A stretch of 64,000 nucleotides of DNA, from contig NZ_JAKZBV010000001.1 in NCBI RefSeq assembly GCF_022539255.1, forward strand, positions 2,108,001-2,172,000, given 5' to 3'. Below are positions 23,050 through 31,145 of the stretch, in pieces. Made by a program: the position numbers and the translations under genes. The DNA comes from Sinomonas terrae (GTDB lineage Bacteria; Actinomycetota; Actinomycetes; Actinomycetales; Micrococcaceae). How positions within the stretch are numbered: the first letter of the stretch is position 1; every line of letters begins with the position of its first letter. The notes under the pieces were generated by a model. The model ran no database searches. It saw nothing but the letters and a program-made list of their open reading frames with translations, and was not told where the DNA came from.

Positions 23050-23083
23050 GATGCAGCCGGAGCGCCAGCGATCGGGGGACTGA

Positions 23084-24094
23084 TTGACTGAGCGCGCCCC
23101 GGCGCCCTGGTGGCTGAGCGATCGCTTCCTCCGGGAGCGCCTCGGGCGGTTGAGGCTGTCGGTGCTGCGGCCTGCCAGCGCGCCGCGAGTCCGCACCGCC
23201 GTCGTCACGGACAGCGCGTGCGGGCTCCCGCGCGAATGGCTCGCCGCCGCGGAGGCTGAGCCGTGGTTCGAGGCTGTTCCGCTCTCGGTCATGGCCGGGG
23301 ATGAGATCTATCCTGACGGGCCAGAGGCCGAGGCGGCGCTCGGAATAGCGCTGGCGGCTGGGCGGTCGGTGAAGACCTCCCGGCCCGCGCCCGGGGTCTT
23401 CGAGCAGGCCTACCGGCGGCTCGAGGCCGAGGGCTTCGAGGCGATCATCTCGATCCACCTCTCGGGGGCACTGTCCGGCACGGCGGACACGGCACGGCTC
23501 GCAGCGGAGCGCGTGTCGGTGCCGGTGGAGATCCTGGACACCCGGACGGCCGCTCTCGCACAGGGGTTCGCCGTCCAGGCCGCCTTCCTTGCCGCCTCAA
23601 CGGGGCAGGACCCGAAGGGAGTGACCAGCGCGGCGCGCGAGACCCTCGATGGTGCCGAAGTCCGATTCTTCCTTCCGAGCCTCGAGCAGTTGCGGCGCGG
23701 AGGCCGTATCGGTGCTGCGGCCTCATGGGTGGGCACGGTGCTCTCGATCCGCCCCCTGCTGGCCGTCCAAGACGGCAAGATCGTCCCGATAGAAAGGATA
23801 CGGACGAGCGCCCGAGCCTTGCCGCGGCTGCGCGAGCTCTCGATGGCGGACGCACGGAGGCGCGTCAACCCTCGGCTCGCCGTGCACTACTTTGGCAATC
23901 GATCCGAGGCCGAGGACCTCGCGCACGAGCTCGTCGACGAGCTGGATGCGCAGAGCGATTCCTCTGTGAAGGATGCAGAGGTCGTTGTCACGCCGCTCCC
24001 GGCTGTCTTGGCAGCGCACACGGGGCTTGGCGTCCTCGCAATTGTGGTCACAGGACGCCTGCGCGACATCTCGGAGGCAGCAGAAGCCCAATAG
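23084..24094 (+). CDS. DegV family fatty-acid-binding protein
   Basis: This 336-residue protein has the DegV fold: TAVVTDSACGLPREW (residues 38-52), SVKTSRPAPGVFEQAY, ISIHLSGALSGTADTAR, ILDTRTAALAQGFAV and FFLPSLEQLRRGGRIGAAASWVG. DegV/FakB proteins bind a fatty acid; in Firmicutes FakB presents it to the FakA kinase, but no fakA is seen here, so the role is open. It starts with TTG at 23084, 34 bases after leuS. The N-terminus is about 35 residues longer than the usual family. It precedes comEA, a common actinobacterial order. Confidence 0.85.
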   Translation: MTERAPAPWWLSDRFLRERLGRLRLSVLRPASAPRVRTAVVTDSACGLPREWLAAAEAEPWFEAVPLSVMAGDEIYPDGPEAEAALGIALAAGRSVKTSRPAPGVFEQAYRRLEAEGFEAIISIHLSGALSGTADTARLAAERVSVPVEILDTRTAALAQGFAVQAAFLAASTGQDPKGVTSAARETLDGAEVRFFLPSLEQLRRGGRIGAAASWVGTVLSIRPLLAVQDGKIVPIERIRTSARALPRLRELSMADARRRVNPRLAVHYFGNRSEAEDLAHELVDELDAQSDSSVKDAEVVVTPLPAVLAAHTGLGVLAIVVTGRLRDISEAAEAQ

Positions 24095-24242
24095 CGAAGC
24101 TCACCGAGATCACGCAGGGGTCGAGAACCGAACGGTGGGGGACTAGCTCGGGTTCGTCCTCCACACCCATCCTCACGCGCGTGCCGTCCACATAGCGGCT
24201 CCTGATGCCACCGGCCACGGCCGTTCTTGCGAAGGTGGCTGT

Positions 24243-25079
24243 ATGGGACGACGGAAGCGCGGGGACCGCCTCCGGGCGCGGCACCGCTGGGACCGTGTCG
24301 TTGGACCGGGCTGGCATAGCGATGCTCACGGAAGCCCTCGGCCGGAAGCGGGTCTGCTGGCAGATCAGATCCCTGACTGCTCAGTCGCGGAGGAACTCGC
24401 GGCGGACCACGGACCTGCTGGCCCAACAGAACGACGGCGATGGGCCCTCTCCGGCGGGCTCGCCACCATTGTCCTATGCGTTCTCGGCCTGGGCGCAGGG
24501 CTCTGGTGGTGGTCGGCAGCCTCGTCGCCGCCCGAGGTCGGCCCTGCGCAGCCCCACAGCACGGCCCGCTCGACAGCCAGAGCATCAGGCGCCGGTGCGG
24601 GGGAAACGACGTCGAGTCGGGAAGCGGACGGCTCCCAGACCGTCGTCGTGCATATTGCCGGAGCCGTGGCCAAGCCGGGCGTCTACCGGCTCGACAAGGG
24701 GAGCCGCATCCATGACGCGATCAGCGCCGCCGGGGGAGCGCTGCCTGAGGGCGAAGCGGACCGTCTCAATCTCGCTTCACAGGTCGAAGACGGGGCGCGC
24801 ATCGCCGTTCCTCGCCGCGGCGAAGCAGCAGAGGCCGGTGTGGGAAGCGGGGCCAAAGGCGGAGACACTCGTCAGTCAAGCGCGGGCTCGAAGGTCAATC
24901 TCAACATTGCGAGCGCCGAGGAGCTCGCTCAGCTGCCACGCGTAGGGCCGGTTCTCGCTCAGAGGATCGTCGAGTACCGCGAGCAGCACGGGCGCTTCTC
25001 CTCTCCTGAAGACCTCGACGCCGTTCCGGGGATCGGTGCCAAAATGCTTGAATCCCTCCTGCCGCTGGTGTCGGTGTGA
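24243..25079 (+). CDS. comEA: ComEA-like DNA-binding protein
   Basis: This 278-residue protein has a cytoplasmic N-terminus, one transmembrane helix (about 68-90), a low-complexity linker, an SLBB domain (about 131-185; VVVHIAGAVAKPGVYRL) and a C-terminal helix-hairpin-helix pair (about 215-278; VNLNIASAEELAQLPRVGPVLAQRIVEYR and LDAVPGIGAKMLESLLPL). This matches ComEA, which binds incoming double-stranded DNA outside the membrane during natural transformation. The stop overlaps the comEC GTG by 4 bases, so the pair is coupled. The start is uncertain; the first 60 residues have no recognised domain. Confidence 0.88.
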   Translation: MGRRKRGDRLRARHRWDRVVGPGWHSDAHGSPRPEAGLLADQIPDCSVAEELAADHGPAGPTERRRWALSGGLATIVLCVLGLGAGLWWWSAASSPPEVGPAQPHSTARSTARASGAGAGETTSSREADGSQTVVVHIAGAVAKPGVYRLDKGSRIHDAISAAGGALPEGEADRLNLASQVEDGARIAVPRRGEAAEAGVGSGAKGGDTRQSSAGSKVNLNIASAEELAQLPRVGPVLAQRIVEYREQHGRFSSPEDLDAVPGIGAKMLESLLPLVSV

Positions 25080-26878
25080 GCAAGAGGCAGCCGGAACCCT
25101 CGTCCCTGAAGGCGTGGCAGCGCTATGTCGAATCGGCCACCGATCGTGCACCAGGGGATTCAAGAGGCGGCGGCGCGTCCGAGGAAGGCGCGTCCGGGGA
25201 AGGCCGCGGCCCGGACCGCCGCGAAGCGTTGCGGGAATGGTTGGCTCGCCGCGCGGCGCAAGGTCCGGCTGCGGATGGGAACGATCCTGGCCACCAGCAC
25301 CAGGGGTGGAGGGACCTGCGGCTCATCCCGCTGGCCGTTGCCGTCTGGGTTGGTGCCGCGTGGCCGTTGGCGAGCGCCTCTCTTGGGCTCGATGAACGGG
25401 AGAGCTGGGCCTGGGCTCTGGGGGTCGGAGTCGCGGTTCTCCTCGCCGCGCTTTACGTGGCGAGGGCGTCGGCAAGAAGGCTTGGTCCAGGTAGCCGGAA
25501 GAGGGCGTGGATGCGCAGGTTCGGTCACAGGCCTGATCAGAGAACTTTCCGCAAGTGGGGACTGACGCTCGCGATGGTTGCTGCAGTGGCCGCAGTGTCA
25601 GGAATCGCGGGCTTCCTTGCGAGCGCCGCGCGCCTCTCGGCAGACACCGCCGGACCAGCCGGCAAGCTATTGTCCGATGGGGGAGCGGCGATGGCTTCGC
25701 TCGAAATCCTGTCCGAGCCTCGGCGTCAGGCAGTCACTGCTCGCTTCGCTACTGGGCCTAGATACATCACGGACGCACGTCTTCGCGCTGCAACCTGGGG
25801 CGGCCAGCGGTTCACGGCCTCGGCGCGTGTGATTCTGGCGGGGGGAGATCATCTTCGAGGCCTGGCCGCCGGGACCCGGATCGAGATACCGGTACAAGTC
25901 GCCGCGAGCGGACCCGGAACGGCGTTTGTCACAGCGCGAGGTTCGCCACGCGCCGTTGATCCTCCGGGCGGGGGAGCGGAGTGGCGGGCCACCGTCAGGG
26001 AGATGCTGCGCACCAATGCAGCGTGGCTTCCGGCCAACGCCGCCGGACTTGTCCCTGCCCTCGCTGTAGGCGACCGGAGCCGCCTCGATCCCGAACTCGA
26101 GGGCTCTCTGCGCGTCGCGGGCCTTACCCATTTGACCGCGGTTAGTGGCGCGAATTTTGCGATTTTGTTGGGGACGGTCGTGCTGGGCCTCAGGGCTCTC
26201 AGGGTTCCGCGGAAGGTGGTCCACGCTGTGTGCGGCGCAGTCCTGGTGTGCTTCGTCTGGATTGTGGGCCCCGAGCCCAGTGTTCTCCGAGCCGGGGCGA
26301 TGGGCGTCGTCTCACTCGTGGCCCTGGCCTCGGGGCGGACCGGCGCCGGCGCGGCAGCTCTCTCGGCCGCGGTCATCGCGGTCGTGCTGACGGACCCTGC
26401 CCTCTCCGTCAGCTTCGGCTTCGCACTGTCTGTTCTCGCCACGCTCGGGATCACGCTCCTCGCTCGCCCGCTGGCCGCGCGGCTCTCTGCGCGGCTGCCG
26501 CCGTGGCTGGCGGCAGCCCTTTCGGTGCCGCTCTCGGCGCAGCTCCTGTGCGGCCCAGTGCTCGTCCTGCTCGGGCCCTCGTTCCAGACGTGGTCGCTCG
26601 CGGCCAATCTCGTCGTGGCCCCGCTCGTCCCTCCGATCACCGTTGCTGCAACTCTCGCTCTGGCGGCCGGACCACTGTGCCCGCCCCTTGCCTGGGCGGC
26701 GACGGCGATCGCAGGGCTTCCGGCAGAACTGCTGGCGGGTGCGGCCCAAGCTTTCGCGAACCTGCCGGGAGCCCGCCTCCCATGGGCAGAGGGACCTGTG
26801 GGTGCCGTGGCAATGGCGCTCGGCTCCGCAGCCACCACAGCCCTCGTGTGGGGTCTCGGACATCGCCGTCGAACGTAG
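25076..26878 (+). CDS. comEC: ComEC/Rec2-type DNA channel protein, short form lacking the C-terminal MBL domain
   Basis: This 600-residue polytopic protein has a soluble N-terminus of about 80 residues, early transmembrane helices, an OB-like DUF4131 region (about 190-300) and the competence core with GLVPALAVGDRSRLDPELEGSLRVAGLTHLTAVSGANFAIL and PSVLRAGAMG. It is the inner-membrane channel for single-stranded DNA in transformation. It stops after the last transmembrane helix, without the metallo-beta-lactamase-like domain (HxHxDH) that most Gram-positive ComEC proteins carry. An accessory block starts 36 bases later, so the C-terminus may have been lost by insertion. Function may be altered. 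Confidence 0.85.
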   Translation: MSKRQPEPSSLKAWQRYVESATDRAPGDSRGGGASEEGASGEGRGPDRREALREWLARRAAQGPAADGNDPGHQHQGWRDLRLIPLAVAVWVGAAWPLASASLGLDERESWAWALGVGVAVLLAALYVARASARRLGPGSRKRAWMRRFGHRPDQRTFRKWGLTLAMVAAVAAVSGIAGFLASAARLSADTAGPAGKLLSDGGAAMASLEILSEPRRQAVTARFATGPRYITDARLRAATWGGQRFTASARVILAGGDHLRGLAAGTRIEIPVQVAASGPGTAFVTARGSPRAVDPPGGGAEWRATVREMLRTNAAWLPANAAGLVPALAVGDRSRLDPELEGSLRVAGLTHLTAVSGANFAILLGTVVLGLRALRVPRKVVHAVCGAVLVCFVWIVGPEPSVLRAGAMGVVSLVALASGRTGAGAAALSAAVIAVVLTDPALSVSFGFALSVLATLGITLLARPLAARLSARLPPWLAAALSVPLSAQLLCGPVLVLLGPSFQTWSLAANLVVAPLVPPITVAATLALAAGPLCPPLAWAATAIAGLPAELLAGAAQAFANLPGARLPWAEGPVGAVAMALGSAATTALVWGLGHRRRT

Positions 26879-26914
26879 CCTTCCGCATCCAAGGCGCGTA
26901 GAAGCGCTGGTGGT

Positions 26915-28087
26915 TCATCGCTCGGCGCAGAGGCTGTTGACCGTCTCGCTGAGGGCGGACTGCATCTGCTCGCCGATCGAGCTGCGCTGCCGGTCGCCGC
27001 TTGGGTCTTCCGGGGTTCCCGGCAGCGGGGGCGGGACGACGGCCATGGTTGCCGTGTACTTCCCGTCGCTGCTGGAGACCCCCGACGTGAGGGCGTCCTC
27101 CTGGTTGCCCGCTAGGTGGAAGGATCCGCTGCTCGTGCAGCCCTGTGGGCCCTTCCAGATCCCGAGGGCGTAGGGCGCGGGCGAGGCACCCTTCTCCATC
27201 GCCGCCACCGAGGTGGGTGAGAGAAGCCGGCCGCCGAAGAGGGCACCGAGGAAGGTGTCCACGTCGGCCGCGGTGGAGATGATGCCTTCGCTGGAGGAGC
27301 CGGCCTGGTGGATGTTGTCGGTGGTGTCGATCCTCTGGCCGTGCAGCGTCATGTACCCGTGGAGGATGTCCTTCTGCGACAGGTCGAGCCGGGCCGTGGA
27401 CGTGTGCGCCAGGCCGAGCGGGGCGATGACCTCCTCGTTGAGCACGTCGGGGAAGGGCTTCTTCCGCAGCGTCTGGACGAGCAGGCCCAGGGCGATGTAG
27501 TTGGTCTCGTCCCATTGGAACTGGCCGACGCCGCTCGCGGGCCATGGCTGGCCACCGGCGTCGCGGAGGGCCTGCTCGAGCGTCAGCGGCTGGGCGAGGG
27601 CCGGGCGGAAGTCGACGCCGCCCATCGAGGCCGGGATGTAGCTGGGGATGCCGGAGGTCTGGCCGAGAAGCTCCCGGACGGTGATCGGCCCGGGCGGGTG
27701 CAGTTCTGCCTCGAATCCGGGGATGAGGCTGTTGACCGGGTCGTCGAGGCCGATGAGTCGGTCGTCGACGAGCTTGAGCACCGTGACCGCGGTGAACGTC
27801 TCAGTCACGCTGCCCACCGACACCCGGTCCACCGGCTGGGCCGGGTCCTTGGTCGCGAGATCCCGCACCCCGTAGGCGTGCGACCACTGGCCGCCGGGCC
27901 ACTCCACTTGGACGACGGCGGAGACGGCACCGCTGCCGATGAAGAGCCGTGCCTGCTCATCGAGGGGAGCGATCGCGGGAGAAAGAGTTGGGCTCGGTGT
28001 GGATGACGAGGTCGAGCCCGAATACTGGCATCCTGTGAGCAGGAGCGTGAGAAGCAGGCTGGCCGCCGTTCGCGGTCGGAGAGCCAT
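26915..28087 (-). CDS. Beta-lactamase-fold lipoprotein with altered active-site motifs
   Basis: This 390-residue protein has a lipoprotein signal (LLLTLLLTGC, Cys near residue 21) and a class C beta-lactamase/DD-peptidase-type domain (about 45-370). The SxxK motif reads S93-V-T-E96 (codon GAG at 27800-27802), so the general-base Lys is missing. The YxN motif is replaced by W192-D-E in FQWDETNYIALGLL, and the third motif reads FHLAG. It is either a pseudo-enzyme at the cell surface or an unusual hydrolase. An in-frame GTG at 28096 is an alternative start. It is convergent to comEC at the left edge of the accessory block. Confidence 0.82.
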   Translation of the reverse strand: MALRPRTAASLLLTLLLTGCQYSGSTSSSTPSPTLSPAIAPLDEQARLFIGSGAVSAVVQVEWPGGQWSHAYGVRDLATKDPAQPVDRVSVGSVTETFTAVTVLKLVDDRLIGLDDPVNSLIPGFEAELHPPGPITVRELLGQTSGIPSYIPASMGGVDFRPALAQPLTLEQALRDAGGQPWPASGVGQFQWDETNYIALGLLVQTLRKKPFPDVLNEEVIAPLGLAHTSTARLDLSQKDILHGYMTLHGQRIDTTDNIHQAGSSSEGIISTAADVDTFLGALFGGRLLSPTSVAAMEKGASPAPYALGIWKGPQGCTSSGSFHLAGNQEDALTSGVSSSDGKYTATMAVVPPPLPGTPEDPSGDRQRSSIGEQMQSALSETVNSLCAER

Positions 28088-28137
28088 TGGGACCACCGTC
28101 CCATCGAAGAGGAACTAGTACAGGCGGCCACCCGCGC

Positions 28138-28509
28138 TCACAGCGCATGTTCCCGCGCCGACGCCCAGCGGGACCATGTTAAGCCCGGGGCCGTGCCGGC
28201 TGGAACGGCGCGGCACGAGGGCCGATCGAACTCAGGCACCAATTGCCACCTTCGAGCCGCCGATTCCCTCCCAGCAAGCTGGTCATCCTCTGGCATAGCA
28301 GCGACATCGGCCGGATCGACCGGTTCCGTGCCCAGATCGCCGATGGCCCCGGCGTCGCCGGCGACGCCGGTGGAGCCCTGAGCGGTCGCGAGGGGCGCGG
28401 ATCTGGTGTAGTGGGCTGTCTCGGAGGATTCGGGGATGACAAGGTATCCGTTCTGGTCGGTGCCCTCGTCGACGAGGGGGTTTAGAGGCCCTGAGACGGC
28501 TTCCACCAA
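28138..28509 (-). pseudogene. Sortase-like remnant
   Basis: A 123-codon minus-strand frame includes PLNPLVDEGTDQNGYLVIPE, then YTRSAPL and QGSTGVAGD. This resembles the first half of class E/F sortases (a -PL-PLGxDxxGYLxVPES-, WYTxSAPL, GSxVIAGH pattern). The expected catalytic His after AG is Asp here, and no Cys or Arg catalytic region follows; the rest is unrelated-looking. I read it as a decayed sortase fragment, but a chance resemblance or a frameshifted gene cannot be excluded. Confidence 0.35.
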
Positions 28510-28628
28510 GGGCGATAATCCGGCTCACTCCATTCGATTTTGAAGAGCGCGAACGTGAGCCCTAGTCGCAACCCGTGAGCTCTGCAGATAATGCGGTACG
28601 AATTCCCTGCGTCCCCCGGAGGACACCA

Positions 28629-29825
28629 ATGAGGAAGATCCTTGCAGCTGGGGCTACGGCTCTGCTGTTCCTAGGCCTCGTCGCCCCCACTGCCTGGGCT
28701 GCTCCGGGGCCGGACCCGCACTCCGAGCGCTCCCGTCCGATCTGTCCCGCGCCACTCACCAGCGAAGGTCAGTGCACGGCGCGTCAGGCGGTGGACGCGG
28801 CGGGGAGGGCGATCACGAACGCGGCTGCCCCGCCCTCCACGGCGCTCACCCCGGCCCAGCTGCAGGGCGCCTACGGGCTCGCAGGCCTATCGGCCGGCGG
28901 CAAGACCATCGCAATCGTGGACGCATACGGCTATCCGAACCTAGAACGTGATCTGGCTGTCTACCGGTCCCAGTTCAAACTCCCGCCCTGCACGACGGCA
29001 AACGGCTGCCTCACCATCCGCAATCAGAGCGGAGGCACAAAGCTGCCGCGCTTCGACCTCGGCTGGGCGCAGGAGCAGGCGCTCGACGTCGATGCCGTCT
29101 CCGCAGCCTGCCCCGACTGCAGCATCGCGGTGTTTCAGGCGAGTGCGCAGAGTCTCACCGACCTCGGCACCGCCGTCCAGACAGCAGCGCACCTCCCCGG
29201 CGTCGTTGCCGTCTCCAATTCCTACGCCTTCCATGACGCCCCCGACTCGACCTATGGGACCTACTACGACCATCCTGGCGTCGCCGTGACCGCAAGTGCC
29301 GGCGATTGGGGCTACAAGGGCGCGTACTACCCCGCGTCCTCGAGCTATGCCGTTGGCGTGGGCGGGACCTCGCTCGTGCAGGCCACGAACGCCAGAGGTT
29401 GGAACGAGACCGCATGGAGCGGAACAGGGTCAGGCTGCTCAAGCTTCAACGCTGCCCTGCCACCCGCATCGGCTTTCAACACCGGCTGCCCGGGTCGGGC
29501 CATGAACGACGTGTCGGCCGTGTCGGACCCGAACAACGGCGGCCTCGCCGTCTACTACCCGACCTCCTCCGCCAAGTCGACCTGGAGCCAACTCGGTGGC
29601 ACGAGCGAGGCCTCGCCTATCATCGCCTCGGTGTTCGCCCTCAGCGGCAGAACAGGCTCGAACTCGACGCCCGCAAACTGGATCCCGTACACCAGCGCCT
29701 CGAACCTCTTTGATGTCACGGCTGGCTCAAACGGCGCGTGCTCGCCAACTCAATGGTGCACGGCTGGGGCTGGCTGGGACGGGCCCACCGGCCTCGGCAC
29801 GCCTAACGGGGTAGGGGGCTTCTAG
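28629..29825 (+). CDS. Secreted S53 (sedolisin-type) peptidase
   Basis: This 398-residue secreted serine-carboxyl peptidase has a signal peptide (residues 1-24, ending AWA). The Ser-Glu-Asp triad is complete: E149 and D153 in WAQEQALDVDA, and S326 in LGGTSEASP. The oxyanion Asp is D226 in SAGDWGY. The S53 end GTPNGVGGF is intact. The N-terminal prodomain is very short (about 50 residues) against about 180 in classical sedolisins, so activation may differ. ATG at 28629 has GGAGG at 28618-28622. It is monocistronic within the accessory block. Confidence 0.88.
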   Translation: MRKILAAGATALLFLGLVAPTAWAAPGPDPHSERSRPICPAPLTSEGQCTARQAVDAAGRAITNAAAPPSTALTPAQLQGAYGLAGLSAGGKTIAIVDAYGYPNLERDLAVYRSQFKLPPCTTANGCLTIRNQSGGTKLPRFDLGWAQEQALDVDAVSAACPDCSIAVFQASAQSLTDLGTAVQTAAHLPGVVAVSNSYAFHDAPDSTYGTYYDHPGVAVTASAGDWGYKGAYYPASSSYAVGVGGTSLVQATNARGWNETAWSGTGSGCSSFNAALPPASAFNTGCPGRAMNDVSAVSDPNNGGLAVYYPTSSAKSTWSQLGGTSEASPIIASVFALSGRTGSNSTPANWIPYTSASNLFDVTAGSNGACSPTQWCTAGAGWDGPTGLGTPNGVGGF

Positions 29826-29906
29826 TGTCGGTGGGAGCCTCCTCAGCAGGAAGTCCTGCCGCCTTCGTGGCTTCGGATAGCGCAGGACGATCAGACTGTG
29901 GCCGAG

Positions 29907-30677
29907 TCAGGCGGCCAGGTCGGAGCGTCTTCCCTGCTCGGCGCAGTTGTTGTCCCGCCCGTCGTTGCGCGCATCGAATGCTTCGAGCGCGGCGGTAGCT
30001 GACTGGACGTCGTCGTCTTGGGCCTTGGCATTGGCGAGAACCTTCTCGGCAGCCGCCACAGCGAAGCGGTGCTCGAGCATTGCATCAGCGAGGCGCTCCC
30101 GGGCATCGCGGATCCGCCGAATCCACCGTGTCTCGGGGATCTCGAGGAGCCGATTAGCCAGATTCACGGCCGGCGCGCGCCGAGTAGGTCTGCTGAACAC
30201 GAACTCTTGGGCGGCGAGCTCCTGGGCCGCGTCGTCCATTCCGAACGGCTCGCGGTCGAAGTCGATTTCAGGTTCCCACGCCGTGAGTGTGCCTTCTGGA
30301 CCACGGACGGCTTCTGGACTGCTTCTTCGACCCTGCTCCTGCGCATGTTCGAGGAACATCTCAGCTGCTCGCAAGTGGACGTCGGCGCGGTTCATCTTTG
30401 CATTGAACTCGAGTTCGGCAGCACTGACCCGCTGCGCGTAAGCCTTCTCAGCAGAGTCCTTGGCCTCCACAAGCCGACGTCGCTCGCCTTGGACCTCCCG
30501 GTCTTCGGCGGGCTCGTCCTGGGTCGACTCCCGAACTGGCGTTTCCCCGGCCAACGCTGACGGGCCGTCCTCGAACGGCACGGTTGCAGATCCGCGTCGG
30601 TCTATGCTCACGGCCGTCAGACCCAGGAGTCCGATGATGCCCGCGATGACGGTCAAGATGATGCCGTTCGAGTCCAT
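29907..30677 (-). CDS. Membrane-anchored coiled-coil protein, unknown function
   Basis: I do not recognise a family for this 256-residue protein. It starts with MDSNG and one transmembrane helix (about residues 5-23, IILTVIAGIIGLLGLTAV), followed by an acidic linker and a charged helical region (about 60-120, RRRLVEAKDSAEKAY) likely to be coiled coil. A second helical region is at about 175-245 (RDARERLADAMLEHRFAVAAAEKVLANAKA). The ATG at 30677 was chosen because the transmembrane helix follows directly and GGGAG lies upstream; a longer frame to 30794 adds 39 residues without features. It is divergent from the DUF2277 gene. Confidence 0.65.
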   Translation of the reverse strand: MDSNGIILTVIAGIIGLLGLTAVSIDRRGSATVPFEDGPSALAGETPVRESTQDEPAEDREVQGERRRLVEAKDSAEKAYAQRVSAAELEFNAKMNRADVHLRAAEMFLEHAQEQGRRSSPEAVRGPEGTLTAWEPEIDFDREPFGMDDAAQELAAQEFVFSRPTRRAPAVNLANRLLEIPETRWIRRIRDARERLADAMLEHRFAVAAAEKVLANAKAQDDDVQSATAALEAFDARNDGRDNNCAEQGRRSDLAA

Positions 30678-30823
30678 GCGACCCGCTCCCTCGCCCTTGG
30701 GGTGGTCTTTCACAGACAACTGTCCCAAGGCGTCGTACTTGCCGGCCACACTTGCCTGTACTCGAATCTGGCGAGGGCTGGGGTGGCTGAGCACCCGAAC
30801 ACGGGGGAGCGTATCGTCAAAGC

Positions 30824-31102
30824 ATGTGCCGCAACATCCACACTCTCCATAACTTCGAGCCGGCAGCCACTTCAGAAGAAGTGCATGCGGCCGCTCTGCA
30901 GTATGTGCGCAAGATCGCTGGCACGACGAAGCCGTCGAGGGCGAACACGGAGGCGTTCGACCGCGCCGTGCACGAAATCGCGCACATCACCCAGCATTTG
31001 CTCGACGATCTGGTCGCGACGACGCCGCCGAAGAATCGCGACGAGGAGGCTGCGAAGGCGCGGGCTCGGGCCGCACGCTCGGGTCGTTACGCGACAGCCT
31101 AG
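30824..31102 (+). CDS. DUF2277 family protein
   Basis: This 92-residue protein matches DUF2277 over its whole length: MCRNIHTLHNFEPAATSEEV, AALQYVRKIAGTTKPSRAN, and a basic Ala/Arg-rich end KARARAARS. The invariant N-terminal MCRNI with Cys2 is present. Function is unknown. It stands alone, between the divergent coiled-coil gene and the convergent flavohemoprotein. Confidence 0.88.
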   Translation: MCRNIHTLHNFEPAATSEEVHAAALQYVRKIAGTTKPSRANTEAFDRAVHEIAHITQHLLDDLVATTPPKNRDEEAAKARARAARSGRYATA

Positions 31103-31145
31103 TCGTCGTCTGAACCCGCGCGGCCCGGCCCGCGCTCCCGCTGGC

